Assembly: GCF_001922305.1 (NCBI RefSeq)
Contig: NZ_CP018839.1
Span: forward strand, 1,302,001 to 1,366,000
DNA from: Thauera chlorobenzoica
Lineage (GTDB): Bacteria; Pseudomonadota; Gammaproteobacteria; Burkholderiales; Rhodocyclaceae
DNA length: 64,000 nt
Direction of reading: 5' to 3'
Part shown: in pieces, positions 43,305 through 53,219 of the stretch
How positions within the stretch are numbered: position 1 is the first letter of the stretch
Layout: the number at the start of each line of letters is the position of its first letter
The notes under the pieces: generated by a model
Database searches by the model: none
What the model was told of the DNA's origin: nothing
The model's input: the letters and a program-made list of their open reading frames with translations, nothing else
Position numbers and translations under genes: made by a program

Positions 43305-46300
43305 ATGGCCCGTTTCTTCATCGACCGACCCATCTTCGCCTGGGTCATCGCGATCGTCATCATGCTGGCGGGAGCGCTCTCGATCCAGCAGCTGCCGGTG
43401 TCCCAGTACCCGTCGATCGCGCCCCCGGCGATCGTCATCAACGCCAAGTACCCGGGCGCTTCGGCGAAGGCGGTGGAAGACTCGGTGACGCAGATCATCG
43501 AGCAGAAGCTGACCGGCCTCGACGGCCTGCTGTACATGAAGTCGACCAGCGACGCCTATGGCAACGCCTCGACCACGCTGACCTTCTCCGCCGACACCGA
43601 CCCGGACATCGCCCAGGTCCAGGTGCAGAACAAGATCCAGACCGCGCTGCCGCTGCTGCCGCAGGCGGTGCAGCAGCAGGGGGTGACGGTCGCCAAGTCG
43701 GCGATGAACTTCCTCATGGTGGTCGGCTTCGTGTCGGAGGACAACACCCTGTCGGGCACCGACCTGTCGGACTTCCTCGTGTCCTCGGTGCAGGACCCGC
43801 TGTCGCGCGTCGACGGCGTCGGCGAAGTGACCGTGTTCGGCGCCCAGTACGCGATGCGGGTGTGGGTCGATCCGGCAAAACTGACCAACTACCGCCTCAC
43901 TCCGGGTGATGTGCGCAGCGCGCTGCTGGCGCAGAACACCCAGGTGTCGGCGGGCCAGCTCGGCGGCACGCCGGCGCTTCCGGGCCAGGGCTTCACCGCC
44001 ACGATCACCGCGCAGAGCCGGCTGCAGACCGCGGCCGAGTTCGAGGACATCCTGCTGCGCAGCAGCACGCAGGGCGGCGAAGTGCGCCTGAAGGACGTCG
44101 CCCGCGTCGAGATCGGCGCCGAGAACTACGGCACCGTGGCGCGCTTCAACGGCCAGCCCGCCGCCGGCGTCGGCATCCGCCTCGCGTCGGGGGCCAACGC
44201 GCTCGATACCGCGACCGCGGTGCGCACCCGCCTTGACGAGATGCAGCGCTACTTCCCCGCCGGGGTGAAGTACGTCGTGCCCTACGACACCACGCCCTTC
44301 GTCAAGATCTCGATCGAATCGGTGGTGATGACGCTGATCGAGGCGGTGGCGCTGGTGTTCCTGGTGATGTACCTGTTCCTGCAGAACTTCCGCGCCACGC
44401 TGATCCCGACGATGGCGATCCCGGTGGTGCTGCTCGGCACGTTCGGCCTGATGGCGGCGTTCGGCTTCTCGATCAACACCCTGACCATGTTCGGCATGGT
44501 GCTGGCGATCGGCCTGCTGGTGGATGACGCCATCGTCGTGGTCGAGAACGTCGAGCGGGTGATGAGCGAGGAGGGGCTGCCGCCCAAGGAGGCGACCAAG
44601 CGCTCGATGGACCAGATCACCAGCGCGCTGATCGGGATCGGCCTGGTGCTCTCCGCGGTGTTCGTGCCGATGGCCTTCTTCGGCGGCTCGACCGGCGTCA
44701 TCTACCGCCAGTTCTCGATCACCATCGTCTCGGCGATGGCGCTGTCGGTGCTGGTGGCGATCGTGTTCACCCCGGCGCTGTGCGCGACCCTGCTGAAGGC
44801 GGTGGAAAAGGGCCACGAGCATGGCGAAGGCGGCCTGTTCGGCCGCTTCTTCCACTGGTTCAACGTCAAGTTCGAGCGCAGCACGCGGCGCTACGAATCC
44901 GCCGTCGGCGGCATCGTCAAGCGCAGCGTGCGCTTCCTCGCGATCTACGTCGCCATCGTCGCCGTGCTCGGCCTGCTGTTCGCCCGCATGCCGACCTCCT
45001 TCCTGCCCGAGGAGGACCAGGGGGTGATGTTCACCCAGGTGGTGCTGCCTGCCGGCGCTACCCAGGAGCGCACGCTGGACGTGCTGAAGAAGGTCGAACA
45101 CCACTTCCTCGAGAACGAGAAGGACACCGTGCGCGCGCTGTTCACCGTCGCCGGCTTTTCCTTCGGCGGCAGCGGCCAGCACATGGGCATCGGCTTCGTG
45201 AACCTCAAGCACTGGGACGAGCGCCAGGCGCCGGGGCTGGACGTGAAGTCGGTCGCCGGGCGGGCGATGGGCGCGTTCGCGCAGATCCGCGAGGCGATGG
45301 TGTTCGCCTTCGTGCCGCCGGCGGTGATCGAGCTCGGCACCTCGGGCGGCTTCACCGTGCAGATGCAGGACCGCTCCGGCCTCGGCCACGACGCCCTGCT
45401 CGGCGCGCGCAACCAGTTCCTCGGCATGGCGGCGCAGGACCCGCGCCTGACCGGGGTGCGCCCCAACGGCCAGGAGGACATGCCCGAGCTCAAGCTCGAC
45501 ATCGACCACGCCAAGGCCGGCGCGCTCGGGCTGTCGATCGCCGACATCAACGACACCTTGTCGACCGCCTGGGGTGGCAGCTACATCAACGACTTCCTCG
45601 ACCGCGGCCGGATCAAGAAGGTCTATCTGCAGGGCGACGCGCCGGCGCGGATGACCCCGGAGGATCTCGGCAAGTGGTACGTGCGCAACAAGGCCGGCGA
45701 GATGGTGCCGTTCTCGGCCTTCGCCACTTCGCACTGGACCTACGGCTCGCCGCGCCTGGAGCGCTTCAACGGTCAGCCGTCGCTGGAGATCCTCGGCCAG
45801 GCCGCGCCCGGACTGTCGTCCGGCGAGGCGATGGCGGCGGTGGAGGAGATCATGGCGAAGCTGCCCGCCGGCATCGGCTACGACTGGTCGGGCACCTCCT
45901 ACGAGGAACGCCGCTCCGGCTCGCAGGCGCCGGCGCTGTACGCGCTGTCGCTGCTGGTGGTGTTCCTGTGCCTGGCGGCGCTGTACGAGAGCTGGTCGGT
46001 GCCGTTCGCGGTGATGCTGGTGGTGCCGCTCGGCGTGCTCGGCGCGCTGCTCGCCGCCAGCGGGCGCGGGCTGTCGAACGACATCTACTTCCAGGTCGGC
46101 CTGCTCGCCACCATCGGCCTGTCGTCGAAGAACGCGATCCTGATCGTCGAGTTCGCCAAGGCGCAGATGGAAGAAGGCAAGGACCTGGTCGCCGCCACCC
46201 TAGCCGCGGTGCGCATGCGCCTGCGCCCGATCCTGATGACTTCGCTCGCCTTCGGCTTCGGCGTGCTGCCGCTGGCGATCGCCACCGGCGCCGGCGCCGG

Positions 46301-46460
46301 CAGCCAGAACGCGATCGGCACCGGCGTGCTCGGCGGCACCATCGCCGCGACCGCGCTCGGGATCTTCTTCGTGCCGCTGTTCTACGTCGCGATCAAGCGC
46401 GTTTTCCCGGACAAGCCGAGGAAAGAGGCCGCCGCGCCGGCTGCCCAGGAGGAACGTTGA
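43305..46460 (+). CDS. RND efflux inner-membrane transporter (AcrB/MexB-type)
   Basis: This proton-driven pump exports hydrophobic or amphiphilic compounds. The 1051-aa protein, the standard length for HAE1-type RND pumps, starts [17 protein letters not shown]. It has two six-TM bundles and two large periplasmic loops, the proton-relay [17 protein letters not shown] (about 400-416), FVPMAFFGG, and in the second half [19 protein letters not shown] and [10 protein letters not shown]. The ATG at 43305 is 10 nt after the adaptor stop. The high similarity of motifs to AcrB/MexB suggests multidrug rather than metal export. Confidence 0.94.
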   Translation: MARFFIDRPIFAWVIAIVIMLAGALSIQQLPVSQYPSIAPPAIVINAKYPGASAKAVEDSVTQIIEQKLTGLDGLLYMKSTSDAYGNASTTLTFSADTDPDIAQVQVQNKIQTALPLLPQAVQQQGVTVAKSAMNFLMVVGFVSEDNTLSGTDLSDFLVSSVQDPLSRVDGVGEVTVFGAQYAMRVWVDPAKLTNYRLTPGDVRSALLAQNTQVSAGQLGGTPALPGQGFTATITAQSRLQTAAEFEDILLRSSTQGGEVRLKDVARVEIGAENYGTVARFNGQPAAGVGIRLASGANALDTATAVRTRLDEMQRYFPAGVKYVVPYDTTPFVKISIESVVMTLIEAVALVFLVMYLFLQNFRATLIPTMAIPVVLLGTFGLMAAFGFSINTLTMFGMVLAIGLLVDDAIVVVENVERVMSEEGLPPKEATKRSMDQITSALIGIGLVLSAVFVPMAFFGGSTGVIYRQFSITIVSAMALSVLVAIVFTPALCATLLKAVEKGHEHGEGGLFGRFFHWFNVKFERSTRRYESAVGGIVKRSVRFLAIYVAIVAVLGLLFARMPTSFLPEEDQGVMFTQVVLPAGATQERTLDVLKKVEHHFLENEKDTVRALFTVAGFSFGGSGQHMGIGFVNLKHWDERQAPGLDVKSVAGRAMGAFAQIREAMVFAFVPPAVIELGTSGGFTVQMQDRSGLGHDALLGARNQFLGMAAQDPRLTGVRPNGQEDMPELKLDIDHAKAGALGLSIADINDTLSTAWGGSYINDFLDRGRIKKVYLQGDAPARMTPEDLGKWYVRNKAGEMVPFSAFATSHWTYGSPRLERFNGQPSLEILGQAAPGLSSGEAMAAVEEIMAKLPAGIGYDWSGTSYEERRSGSQAPALYALSLLVVFLCLAALYESWSVPFAVMLVVPLGVLGALLAASGRGLSNDIYFQVGLLATIGLSSKNAILIVEFAKAQMEEGKDLVAATLAAVRMRLRPILMTSLAFGFGVLPLAIATGAGAGSQNAIGTGVLGGTIAATALGIFFVPLFYVAIKRVFPDKPRKEAAAPAAQEER

Positions 46461-46461
46461 A

Positions 46462-47919
46462 ATGAATGACTTCGCTGCACAAGCCACCGTGTCCGCGCCG
46501 CAGGCGTTGCGCGGTGCGCGCCGGGCGTTGCGCGGCGTGGGGCTGGCGCTCGCCGCCGCCATGCTCGGCGCCTGCTCGCTGATTCCCGCCTACGAGCGCC
46601 CGGCGGCGCCGGTGGCGGCGAGCTTCCCGCACGCGCCGGCCACCGCTCCTGCCGCGCCCGCGGTCGATGCCATCGCCTGGCGCGACTACTTCGCCGATCC
46701 GCGCCTGCGCGAGCTGATCGCGCTCGCGCTGGAGAACAACCGCGACCTGCGCGTCGCCGCGCTCGCCATCGAACGTGCCCGCGCCCAGTACGGCATCCAG
46801 CGCGCCGAGCTGTTCCCCTCGATCGCGCTGAGCGGCGGCCAGAACGCGCAGCGCGCGCCGGGCGCGTTCAGCGCCGGCGGCGAATCGACCGTGAGCCGCC
46901 AGTACAGCGCCAGCCTCGGCTTCGCCGCCTACGAGCTCGACTTCTTCGGCCGCGTGCGCAGCCTCGAGGAGCAGGCCTTGCAGACCTATCTCGGCACCGA
47001 GGAGGCGCGCCGCAGCGCGCACATCAGCCTCGTCGCCGAGGTCGCCGGCGCCTGGCTGCGCCTGGGGGCCGACCGCGAGCGCCTGGCGCTGGCGCGCAAC
47101 ACGGTCGAAACCCGGCAGAAGTCCTACGAGCTGACCCGGCGCAGCTTCGAGCTCGGCGCGGTGTCGGCGCTCGACCTGCACCAGGCCGAGACCCTGCTCC
47201 AGGGCGCGCGCGCCGACGCCGCGCGCTACACGGCGCAGGTGGCGCAGGACGAGAATGCGCTCGCCCTCGTGGTCGGCGTCGCGGTGCCGGCCGCACTGCT
47301 GCCGCAGGCGCTCGGCGGGGACGTCGCCGCGGTCGCCGAGCTGCCCGCCGGGCTGCCGTCCGAAGTGCTGGCCCGTCGCCCCGACATCCTTCAGGCCGAA
47401 CGTGCGCTGCAGGCGGCCAACGCCAGCATCGGCGCGGCGCGCGCGGCCTTCTTCCCGCGCATCAGCCTCACCGCCAGCGCCGGCAGCGCCAGCACCGCGC
47501 TCGACGGCCTATTCGAGAGCGGCTCGCGGGCGTGGAGCTTCGTGCCGCAGATCCGCCTGCCGATTTTCGAGGCCGGCCGCCTGCAGGCCAGCCTCGACGT
47601 GGCCGAAATCCAGCGCGACATCCAGGTCGCCGAGTACGAAAAGGCGATCCAGTCCGCCTTCCGCGAGGTCGCCGACGCCCTTGCCGAGCGCGCCACTCTG
47701 GCCGAGCAGCTCGACGCCCGGCGCCGGCTGGCGGCGGCGGCGAGGCGCAGCTTCGAACTGTCCGAGGCGCGTTACCGGGGCGGGGTGGACAGTTACCTGA
47801 GCCTGCTCGACGCCCAACGCAGCCTGTATGCCGCCGAGCTGGAACTGATCGCCACCCGCTTGTCGGATGCGACCAACCGCGTCGCACTGTACAAGGCGCT
47901 CGGCGGTGGCTGGCAGTAG
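46462..47919 (+). CDS. RND efflux outer-membrane channel (OprM/NodT-type lipoprotein)
   Basis: This trimeric outer-membrane/periplasmic tunnel completes the pump. The 485-aa protein has a lipoprotein signal with LGAC (about 33-36), followed by IPAYERPAAPV, typical of NodT-family OprM. Two repeats of helical hairpins follow, with NRDLRVAALAIERARAQYGIQRAELFPSI (by position about 94-122) and, in the second half, LPSEVLARRPDILQAERALQAANASIGAARAAFFP (about 297-331). It begins one base after the pump stop. Confidence 0.93.
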   Translation: MNDFAAQATVSAPQALRGARRALRGVGLALAAAMLGACSLIPAYERPAAPVAASFPHAPATAPAAPAVDAIAWRDYFADPRLRELIALALENNRDLRVAALAIERARAQYGIQRAELFPSIALSGGQNAQRAPGAFSAGGESTVSRQYSASLGFAAYELDFFGRVRSLEEQALQTYLGTEEARRSAHISLVAEVAGAWLRLGADRERLALARNTVETRQKSYELTRRSFELGAVSALDLHQAETLLQGARADAARYTAQVAQDENALALVVGVAVPAALLPQALGGDVAAVAELPAGLPSEVLARRPDILQAERALQAANASIGAARAAFFPRISLTASAGSASTALDGLFESGSRAWSFVPQIRLPIFEAGRLQASLDVAEIQRDIQVAEYEKAIQSAFREVADALAERATLAEQLDARRRLAAAARRSFELSEARYRGGVDSYLSLLDAQRSLYAAELELIATRLSDATNRVALYKALGGGWQ

Positions 47920-47970
47920 AACCGTCGTCATCGGCAGGCACCGAATTCGACGCCGATCGTAGTCGGCTGG

Positions 47971-47994
47971 TATAAAATGCGAAGCATTCTCATT
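47971..47994 (+). promoter_or_regulatory. Fur-box-like operator overlapping a -10 element before the EAL gene
   Basis: AATGCGAAGCATTCTCATT (47976-47994) matches the 19-bp Fur-box form AATGAGAATCATTCTCATT at 17 positions, as I recall the consensus. TATAAA (47971-47976) is a plausible -10 at its edge. Occupancy by Fe-Fur would block transcription of the EAL gene that starts 14 nt later. Confidence 0.55.
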
Positions 47995-48007
47995 ACTAGA
48001 GGTGCCC

Positions 48008-48781
48008 ATGCATCCGCGACTGCCTGCCCAGGCGCTGCTCGAACTGATCGAGCAGCGCCGTTTCGGTGTCGAGTACCAGCCCGTCCTTGCGCTCGCCGAT
48101 GGGGCGATCATCGGCTACGAGGCGCTGGCGCGCTTTTATGACGCGCACGGGCGCGCGCTCGCTCCGCAGCAGGTGTTCGATTCGCTCCACAGCAGCCCGC
48201 TGAGCCTGTTCCAGGTCGAGTACGAAATGAAGCGCCTGCAGCTCGCCCACGCGCCGCGGGAGGCGGGGCGCCTGTTCGTCAATCTCGACCCCGACGCCTT
48301 CCAGGTCGCCGCCGCCGACGAGTCCCACCCGCTGGTGGCGCTGCTCGCCGCCCGCCCCGGCGTGGTGGTCGAGATCATCGAGAACAGCAGCATCAACGAT
48401 GCCGATCTCAGCGACGCGATGGTCGCCGCCTTCGCCGGCACCCCGGTCGAGCTCGCCCTCGACGACATCGGCGCGCCGCGCACGATGCTGTCGCTGCCGA
48501 TCCTGCTCGCGGTCGATTTCCTCAAGTTCGACCGCTCGTGGACCCTGCACCCGGACGATCCGGTGCGCGTCGCCGCACTGCGCCACCTGGTCGCCTTCGC
48601 CCGCGAGTGCGGCAAGCAGACGGTGCTGGAAGGCATCGAGCACGAATGGCAGCGCGCGTTCGCCGCCGCGATCGGCTTCGACCACGTCCAGGGCTTCCTC
48701 TACCGTCACCTGTTCCGCCGCACCGCTTGCCTGGCCGGCGTGGCGGGGGACGGCGCAGCCGCGCTGCCGGCCGCAGCCTGA
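48008..48781 (+). CDS. Stand-alone EAL-domain protein, putative c-di-GMP phosphodiesterase
   Basis: EAL domains hydrolyse or bind cyclic di-GMP. The 257-aa protein is a lone EAL domain (about 10-235). It keeps E38 in YEALAR, N92 in VNLDPD, acidic E122/E125, D152-D153, K173 in DFLKFDRS and E208/E211, so metal and substrate residues look intact. Loop 6, normally DDFGTG, reads DDIGAP, which may impair dimer activation or catalysis. The ATG at 48008 follows AGAGGT; a GTG two codons earlier is an alternative. A Fur-like box lies directly upstream. Confidence 0.87.
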   Translation: MHPRLPAQALLELIEQRRFGVEYQPVLALADGAIIGYEALARFYDAHGRALAPQQVFDSLHSSPLSLFQVEYEMKRLQLAHAPREAGRLFVNLDPDAFQVAAADESHPLVALLAARPGVVVEIIENSSINDADLSDAMVAAFAGTPVELALDDIGAPRTMLSLPILLAVDFLKFDRSWTLHPDDPVRVAALRHLVAFARECGKQTVLEGIEHEWQRAFAAAIGFDHVQGFLYRHLFRRTACLAGVAGDGAAALPAAA

Positions 48782-48882
48782 TACCCTGGCGCTCGCCGGC
48801 GCATCGCCCGGAGTGTGAAAATGGCTCTGCGCTCCGCCGGGCCGCCCACCTGGCCTTTGTGCGCACCACCAGGACCCCGGAC

Positions 48883-49953
48883 ATGAACGACAACGCCCCC
48901 CGCCCCGACGACCGCCGCATTCCCGTCACCGTGCTCACCGGCTTTCTCGGCGCGGGCAAGACCACGCTGCTCAACCACCTGGTGCGCCAGCCGCGGATGG
49001 AAGGCTGCGCGGTGCTGATCAACGAGTTCGGCGAAGTCGCCGTCGACCACCATCTGGTGGAAAAGGTCGACGAGACCCTGATCGTGCTCGATTCGGGCTG
49101 CCTTTGCTGCAGCGTCCGCGGCGATCTGGTGCGGGCGCTGAAAGGGCTGTTCATGCGCGCGCTGCGGCGCGAGCTGAAAAGCCTGCGCCGGGTGCTGATC
49201 GAGACCACCGGACTGGCCGACCCGGCGCCGCTGATCCACACTCTGATGGCCGAGCCCTTCCTCGCCGAGCGCTACCGCATCGACGGCGTGGTCGCCGCGG
49301 TGGATGTGACCCATGCCCTGGCCCAGCTCGCCGTGCACAACGAGGCGGTGCGCCAGGTGGCGATGGCCGACCGCCTGCTGCTCACCAAGTGCGACCTCGC
49401 CGATGCGGCGGCGCGCGCGGCGGTGGCCGCTCGCCTCGCCCTGCTCAACCCCGGGGCACGCCAGGTGGACGTGCGCGGCGGTGCGGTCGCCGCCGCCGAG
49501 CTGTTCGACTGTGGCCTGTACGATGCCGCCGGCAAGGCGCCGGACGTCACCGCCTGGCTGGGGGAGGCGGCGGTGCATGGCGCGCTTCCGGTGCCGGGCG
49601 GCGAGGCCGTGTCGCGCCACGGCGGCGGGGTGCACAGCTTCGTCCTGCGCTTCGACGCGCCGCTGCCGTGGTACGAATTTTCCGACGCCCTGGCGCTGCT
49701 CCTCCAGCTCCATGGCGGGCGCATCCTGCGCATCAAGGGCCTGCTCGACGTCGCCGGCGACCCGCTGCCGCGGGTGCTGCAGTGCGTGCAGCACAGCGTC
49801 TATCCCGCCGCCAGCCTGCCGGCGTGGCCCTCGCAGCCGCCCTACGACGAGCGCTGCAGCCGCCTCGTCTTCATCGTCCGCGACCTGGCGCGGGACGAGG
49901 TCGCGGCGATGCTGGCCGCCTTCATCGGGCAGCAGCCGGCGACACCGGGCTGA
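48883..49953 (+). CDS. CobW/COG0523-family P-loop GTPase
   Basis: COG0523 proteins are metal-chaperone GTPases tied to zinc, cobalt or iron-type nitrile hydratase. The 356-aa protein has the Walker A LTGFLGAGKTT (18-28), the metal-binding CLCC motif (73-76, GCLCCS), ETTGLADPAPL (about 107-117), a LLLTKCDLAD specificity segment, and a C-terminal CobW_C domain (about 245-345) with RIKGLLDVAGDP. Despite the name it is not near the B12 genes and cannot be assigned to cobaltochelation. It follows the EAL gene by 101 nt on the same strand. Confidence 0.9.
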   Translation: MNDNAPRPDDRRIPVTVLTGFLGAGKTTLLNHLVRQPRMEGCAVLINEFGEVAVDHHLVEKVDETLIVLDSGCLCCSVRGDLVRALKGLFMRALRRELKSLRRVLIETTGLADPAPLIHTLMAEPFLAERYRIDGVVAAVDVTHALAQLAVHNEAVRQVAMADRLLLTKCDLADAAARAAVAARLALLNPGARQVDVRGGAVAAAELFDCGLYDAAGKAPDVTAWLGEAAVHGALPVPGGEAVSRHGGGVHSFVLRFDAPLPWYEFSDALALLLQLHGGRILRIKGLLDVAGDPLPRVLQCVQHSVYPAASLPAWPSQPPYDERCSRLVFIVRDLARDEVAAMLAAFIGQQPATPG

Positions 49954-50004
49954 ACCGGTTCCGGCGGGCGGCGGCAGGGGCACCCGCGCCGGTGGCGGCG
50001 GTGC

Positions 50005-50478
50005 TCACTCGCAGGTCGCGCGGCAGGCTCCGGTGCTGCAATCGGCGGCCTGCACGGTGCAGGCCGCCTTGCTGCGCTGCTCCAGGCGGTGGTCGTTGTC
50101 GTAGTCGCAGATCAGCCGGGTCAGGTTCTTCTGGCGCTCCACTTTCATGCGCAGCGCCGGCGAGGCGCGGATCTGCTCCGGCGGAACGTTGCACGACAGA
50201 TAGCCGCTGAAGCCGCCGTCGGCCGATTCCCACAGCGCGATGTTCTTCACCGCGCGGTAATTCTCGAAACTGGCACAGGTCAGCACGTCGCGGCCGTACA
50301 GGCGGGCGTTGTCCGAGCAATACCCCATGAAGGTGAAGCGGAGTTCGGCATCGGTCGGGCAGGCGGCGACCTGCACCGCCTCCTTCAGATCGGGGCAGGA
50401 CAGCTCCGCGGCGTGGACGGCTGTGCCCAGGGCGGCGAACAGCAGCGGGAGGAAGGACGTTTTCAGTCGGGTGCGCAT
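50005..50478 (-). CDS. Cysteine-rich exported protein of unknown function
   Basis: The 157-aa product has a signal peptide of about 23 residues ending VHAA, and about ten cysteines in the mature part (e.g. LSCPDLKEAV, VAACPT, YCSDN, LTCASF, LSCNVPP, LICDYDND). A disulfide-stabilised periplasmic protein is likely. I do not recognise the family. It converges on the CobW gene and is divergent from the PAS-GGDEF-EAL gene. An FNR-type box lies in the shared upstream region. Confidence 0.75.
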   Translation of the reverse strand: MRTRLKTSFLPLLFAALGTAVHAAELSCPDLKEAVQVAACPTDAELRFTFMGYCSDNARLYGRDVLTCASFENYRAVKNIALWESADGGFSGYLSCNVPPEQIRASPALRMKVERQKNLTRLICDYDNDHRLEQRSKAACTVQAADCSTGACRATCE

Positions 50479-50553
50479 GGCGTCTCGGCAAAGGGCGGGG
50501 GTGAGGACAGGGCGTCCGAATCCGGGAGACTAGCCTCTGTTGCCGGCCGAAGA

Positions 50554-50567
50554 ATGATCTCGATCAA
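50554..50567. promoter_or_regulatory. FNR/ANR-type site between the exported protein and the PAS-GGDEF-EAL gene
   Basis: ATGATCTCGATCAA matches TTGAT-N4-ATCAA at nine of ten positions. It lies 76 nt before the minus-strand gene and 136 nt before the plus-strand gene, so either could be the target. A further inverted repeat TTCGATC/GATCGAA (50638-50655) lies nearer the plus-strand gene. Nothing else was recognised in 50479-50702. Confidence 0.45.
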
Positions 50568-50702
50568 GTTCTTTGCGGGCGCTGGCTGTCGCTGCCCGAG
50601 CGCGTCCTTCCTGCGCCCCTGTGGCCGCCATCCGTAGTTCGATCGCCGGATCGAATTCTGGTAGCGTAGTACCCCGTCCATCGATTTCTCCGTCGCCCGC
50701 CT

Positions 50703-53153
50703 ATGAGTCGTCCGCACCCAGATCGGGGCCAGAGTGAGGCCGAGGTTCTCCGCCTGCGCAAGGCTCTCGACCATGTCGGGGCGCATGTCTTCATCAAGGA
50801 CCTGGATGGGCGCTACACCTACGTCAACCGGATGGTGTCCGAGCTGTTCGGCGCCGCTGCGGAAGACATCCTCGGCCGCACCGACGAGCGGTTTTTCGAC
50901 CTTTCGCTCTCGAAAGACCTCCGCGACCACGACCGCCGGGTGATCGAGGAGGCGGTCCGGATCGAAGGCGAGGAGCGCAACGTCGTCGCCCGCAGCGGCG
51001 AAACCCGCTATTTCCAGGCCGTCAAGCAGCCCCTGTTCGATGACGACGGCACCGTCGTCGGCGTCCTCGGCGTGTCCACCGACATCACCGCGCGCAAGCG
51101 TGTCGAGATCGCGCTCCGGGAGCGCGAATCGCTGCTGAGCGACATCCTCGACACCGCCAGCGTCGCGATCTTCCTCGTCGATCGGGACGGCGTCATCACC
51201 CATGCCAACCGCCGGATGGCGGAAATGTTCGGCCATCCGCTGGCGCAGATCATCGGCAGCGAGTATGTCGCCCATATTCATCCGGCCGAGCGCGACACCG
51301 GGCGCGAACGGATGCGGGCGTTGCTCGCGAGCAAGATCGCTGCGGTGGACCTCGAGCGGCTCTACCTGCGCGCCGACGGCAGCGAATTCTGGGGGCACCT
51401 GACCGGGCGCCGTTTTCAGGATGGGCAGGGGGCGGAGCGCGGCCTCGTCGGCGTGATCGCCGATATCTCCGCCGCCAGGCGTGCCATCGAGCGCCATGCA
51501 AGCGTGATCAATCTGGCGATGGATGGATTTCTCGCCGTCGGCGCGGACGGACGGGTGCGCGAATGCAATGCCGCTTTGTGCACGCTGACCGGCTACCTCC
51601 GCGAGGAAATCCTCGGCAGCAGCCTGAGCCGCTTCGAGGCGCAGGAGTCCGCGGATGAAGCCGCCGCTCACACCCGGCGCATCTTCGCCACCGGCAACGA
51701 CCGCTTCGAGACGCACTGGCGGCGCAAGGACGGCAGCGTCGTCGAAGTCGAGGTGACGGCGACCTGCCTGCGCCGTGATGAGGAAATCGGCGTCTTCGTG
51801 CGCGACATCGCCCAGCGCAAGGCGCACCAGGACGAACTGCGCTACATCGCCAGCCACGACCTGCTCACCGGTCTGCCCAACCGCGCGCTGCTCTTCGACC
51901 GCATGCGGCAGGCCGTGGCCCAGGCCGACCGTGCCGGCACCCTGCTCGCGGTCTGCTATCTGGATCTGGACGGCTTCAAGCCGGTCAACGACCGCTTCGG
52001 CCACCAGGAAGGGGATGGCGTGCTGATCGAGGTCGCCCGCCGCCTGAAGGGCTGTGTGCGCGGTGACGACACCGTGGCCCGCATCGGCGGCGACGAGTTC
52101 GTGCTGCTGCTGCAGGGGCTGGGCGACACCGGCGCGGTCGAGGCCGCGCTGCGGCGGGTCCTCGTCGCCGTGGCGCAGCCGCTGCGGGTGGGCGGCAGCG
52201 AAGTCGCGGTTTCGGCCAGCCTGGGGGCGGCGCTGTATCCGCGCGACGACGCCGATACCGACACCCTGCTGCGCCATGCCGACCAGGCGATGTACCTGGC
52301 CAAGCAGGGCGGGCGCAACCGCTTCCACGTCTTCGACACCGAGCACGACCGCTGCGTGCGCGAGCGCACCGAGCGCCAGGCGCGGATTGCCCAGGCCCTG
52401 CGCGACCAGGAACTCGTCCTCCACTACCAGCCCCAGGTCGACATGCGTTCCGGGCGCGTGCTCGGCGCCGAAGCGCTGGTGCGCTGGCTGCATCCGCAGC
52501 GCGGCCTGCTCGCGCCGGCCGAGTTCCTCCCCCTGATCGAGGACAGCGACCTGATCGTCGAACTCGGCGACTGGGTGATCGCGACCGCGCTTGCCCAGCT
52601 CGAAGCCTGGCGGCGCGAGGGGCTCGAGCTGCAGGTCAGCGTCAACATCGCCGCCCGCCACCTGCTGCGCACCGACTTCGTTTCCCGGCTGTGCGCACAT
52701 CTGGACACCTGCCCGCAGCTGCCGCGCCATGCGCTCAAGCTCGAAGTCGTCGAGACCGCGGCGCTGGAGGATCTGGCGCACGTCTCCGCGCTCATCCGCG
52801 AGTGCCGCGAGCTGGGGGTGGCGTTCGCGGTCGACGACTTCGGCACCGGCTATTCCTCGCTGTCCTACCTCAAGGCCTTGCCGGCGCAGGTGCTGAAAAT
52901 CGACCAGAGCTTCGTGCGCGACATGCTGGTCGATGCCGAGGACCGCGCCATCGTCGAGGGCGTCATCGGCCTGGCGCGGGTGTTCGGCCGCACGGTGATC
53001 GCCGAAGGGGTCGAGACCGTCGAGCACGGCACGATGCTGCTGGCGCTGGGGTGCGAACAGGCGCAGGGCTACGGCATCGCCCGGCCGATGCCCGGCGCCG
53101 AACTGCAGGCCTGGGTCGGGCACTGGCGCCCCGACCGGGCATGGGAGGGGTGA
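50703..53153 (+). CDS. PAS-PAS-PAS-GGDEF-EAL cyclic di-GMP signalling protein
   Basis: The 816-aa cytoplasmic protein has three PAS domains (about 15-135, 140-255 and 260-380). The diguanylate cyclase domain (about 385-550) carries RIGGDEF (about 460-466) intact and LDLDGFKPVNDRFGH. The C-terminal EAL domain (about 565-805) has GAEALVRW, DDFGTGYSSLSYL and IAEGVETVE, all canonical. No transmembrane segment is visible. Both activities could be live, with PAS sensing choosing between them. No heme- or FAD-type PAS residues can be named safely. It is likely monocistronic. Confidence 0.93.
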   Translation: MSRPHPDRGQSEAEVLRLRKALDHVGAHVFIKDLDGRYTYVNRMVSELFGAAAEDILGRTDERFFDLSLSKDLRDHDRRVIEEAVRIEGEERNVVARSGETRYFQAVKQPLFDDDGTVVGVLGVSTDITARKRVEIALRERESLLSDILDTASVAIFLVDRDGVITHANRRMAEMFGHPLAQIIGSEYVAHIHPAERDTGRERMRALLASKIAAVDLERLYLRADGSEFWGHLTGRRFQDGQGAERGLVGVIADISAARRAIERHASVINLAMDGFLAVGADGRVRECNAALCTLTGYLREEILGSSLSRFEAQESADEAAAHTRRIFATGNDRFETHWRRKDGSVVEVEVTATCLRRDEEIGVFVRDIAQRKAHQDELRYIASHDLLTGLPNRALLFDRMRQAVAQADRAGTLLAVCYLDLDGFKPVNDRFGHQEGDGVLIEVARRLKGCVRGDDTVARIGGDEFVLLLQGLGDTGAVEAALRRVLVAVAQPLRVGGSEVAVSASLGAALYPRDDADTDTLLRHADQAMYLAKQGGRNRFHVFDTEHDRCVRERTERQARIAQALRDQELVLHYQPQVDMRSGRVLGAEALVRWLHPQRGLLAPAEFLPLIEDSDLIVELGDWVIATALAQLEAWRREGLELQVSVNIAARHLLRTDFVSRLCAHLDTCPQLPRHALKLEVVETAALEDLAHVSALIRECRELGVAFAVDDFGTGYSSLSYLKALPAQVLKIDQSFVRDMLVDAEDRAIVEGVIGLARVFGRTVIAEGVETVEHGTMLLALGCEQAQGYGIARPMPGAELQAWVGHWRPDRAWEG

Positions 53154-53219
53154 CGCCGGGGCGCACCGCCTGGCGCGCTGGCGCTGCAGCGCAGGGCGCA
53201 GGTTGTTATCCTGTCGCCA

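Noticed and set aside
43206-45734. An 842-codon minus-strand frame opposite the RND pump
   Set aside because: It is a shadow of the AcrB-type gene, extremely rich in His, Arg, Asp and Gly and without motifs.
48883-49953. CobW as a cobaltochelatase component
   Set aside because: The COG0523 family is broad; this gene is 30 kb from the B12 genes and no CobNST is present.
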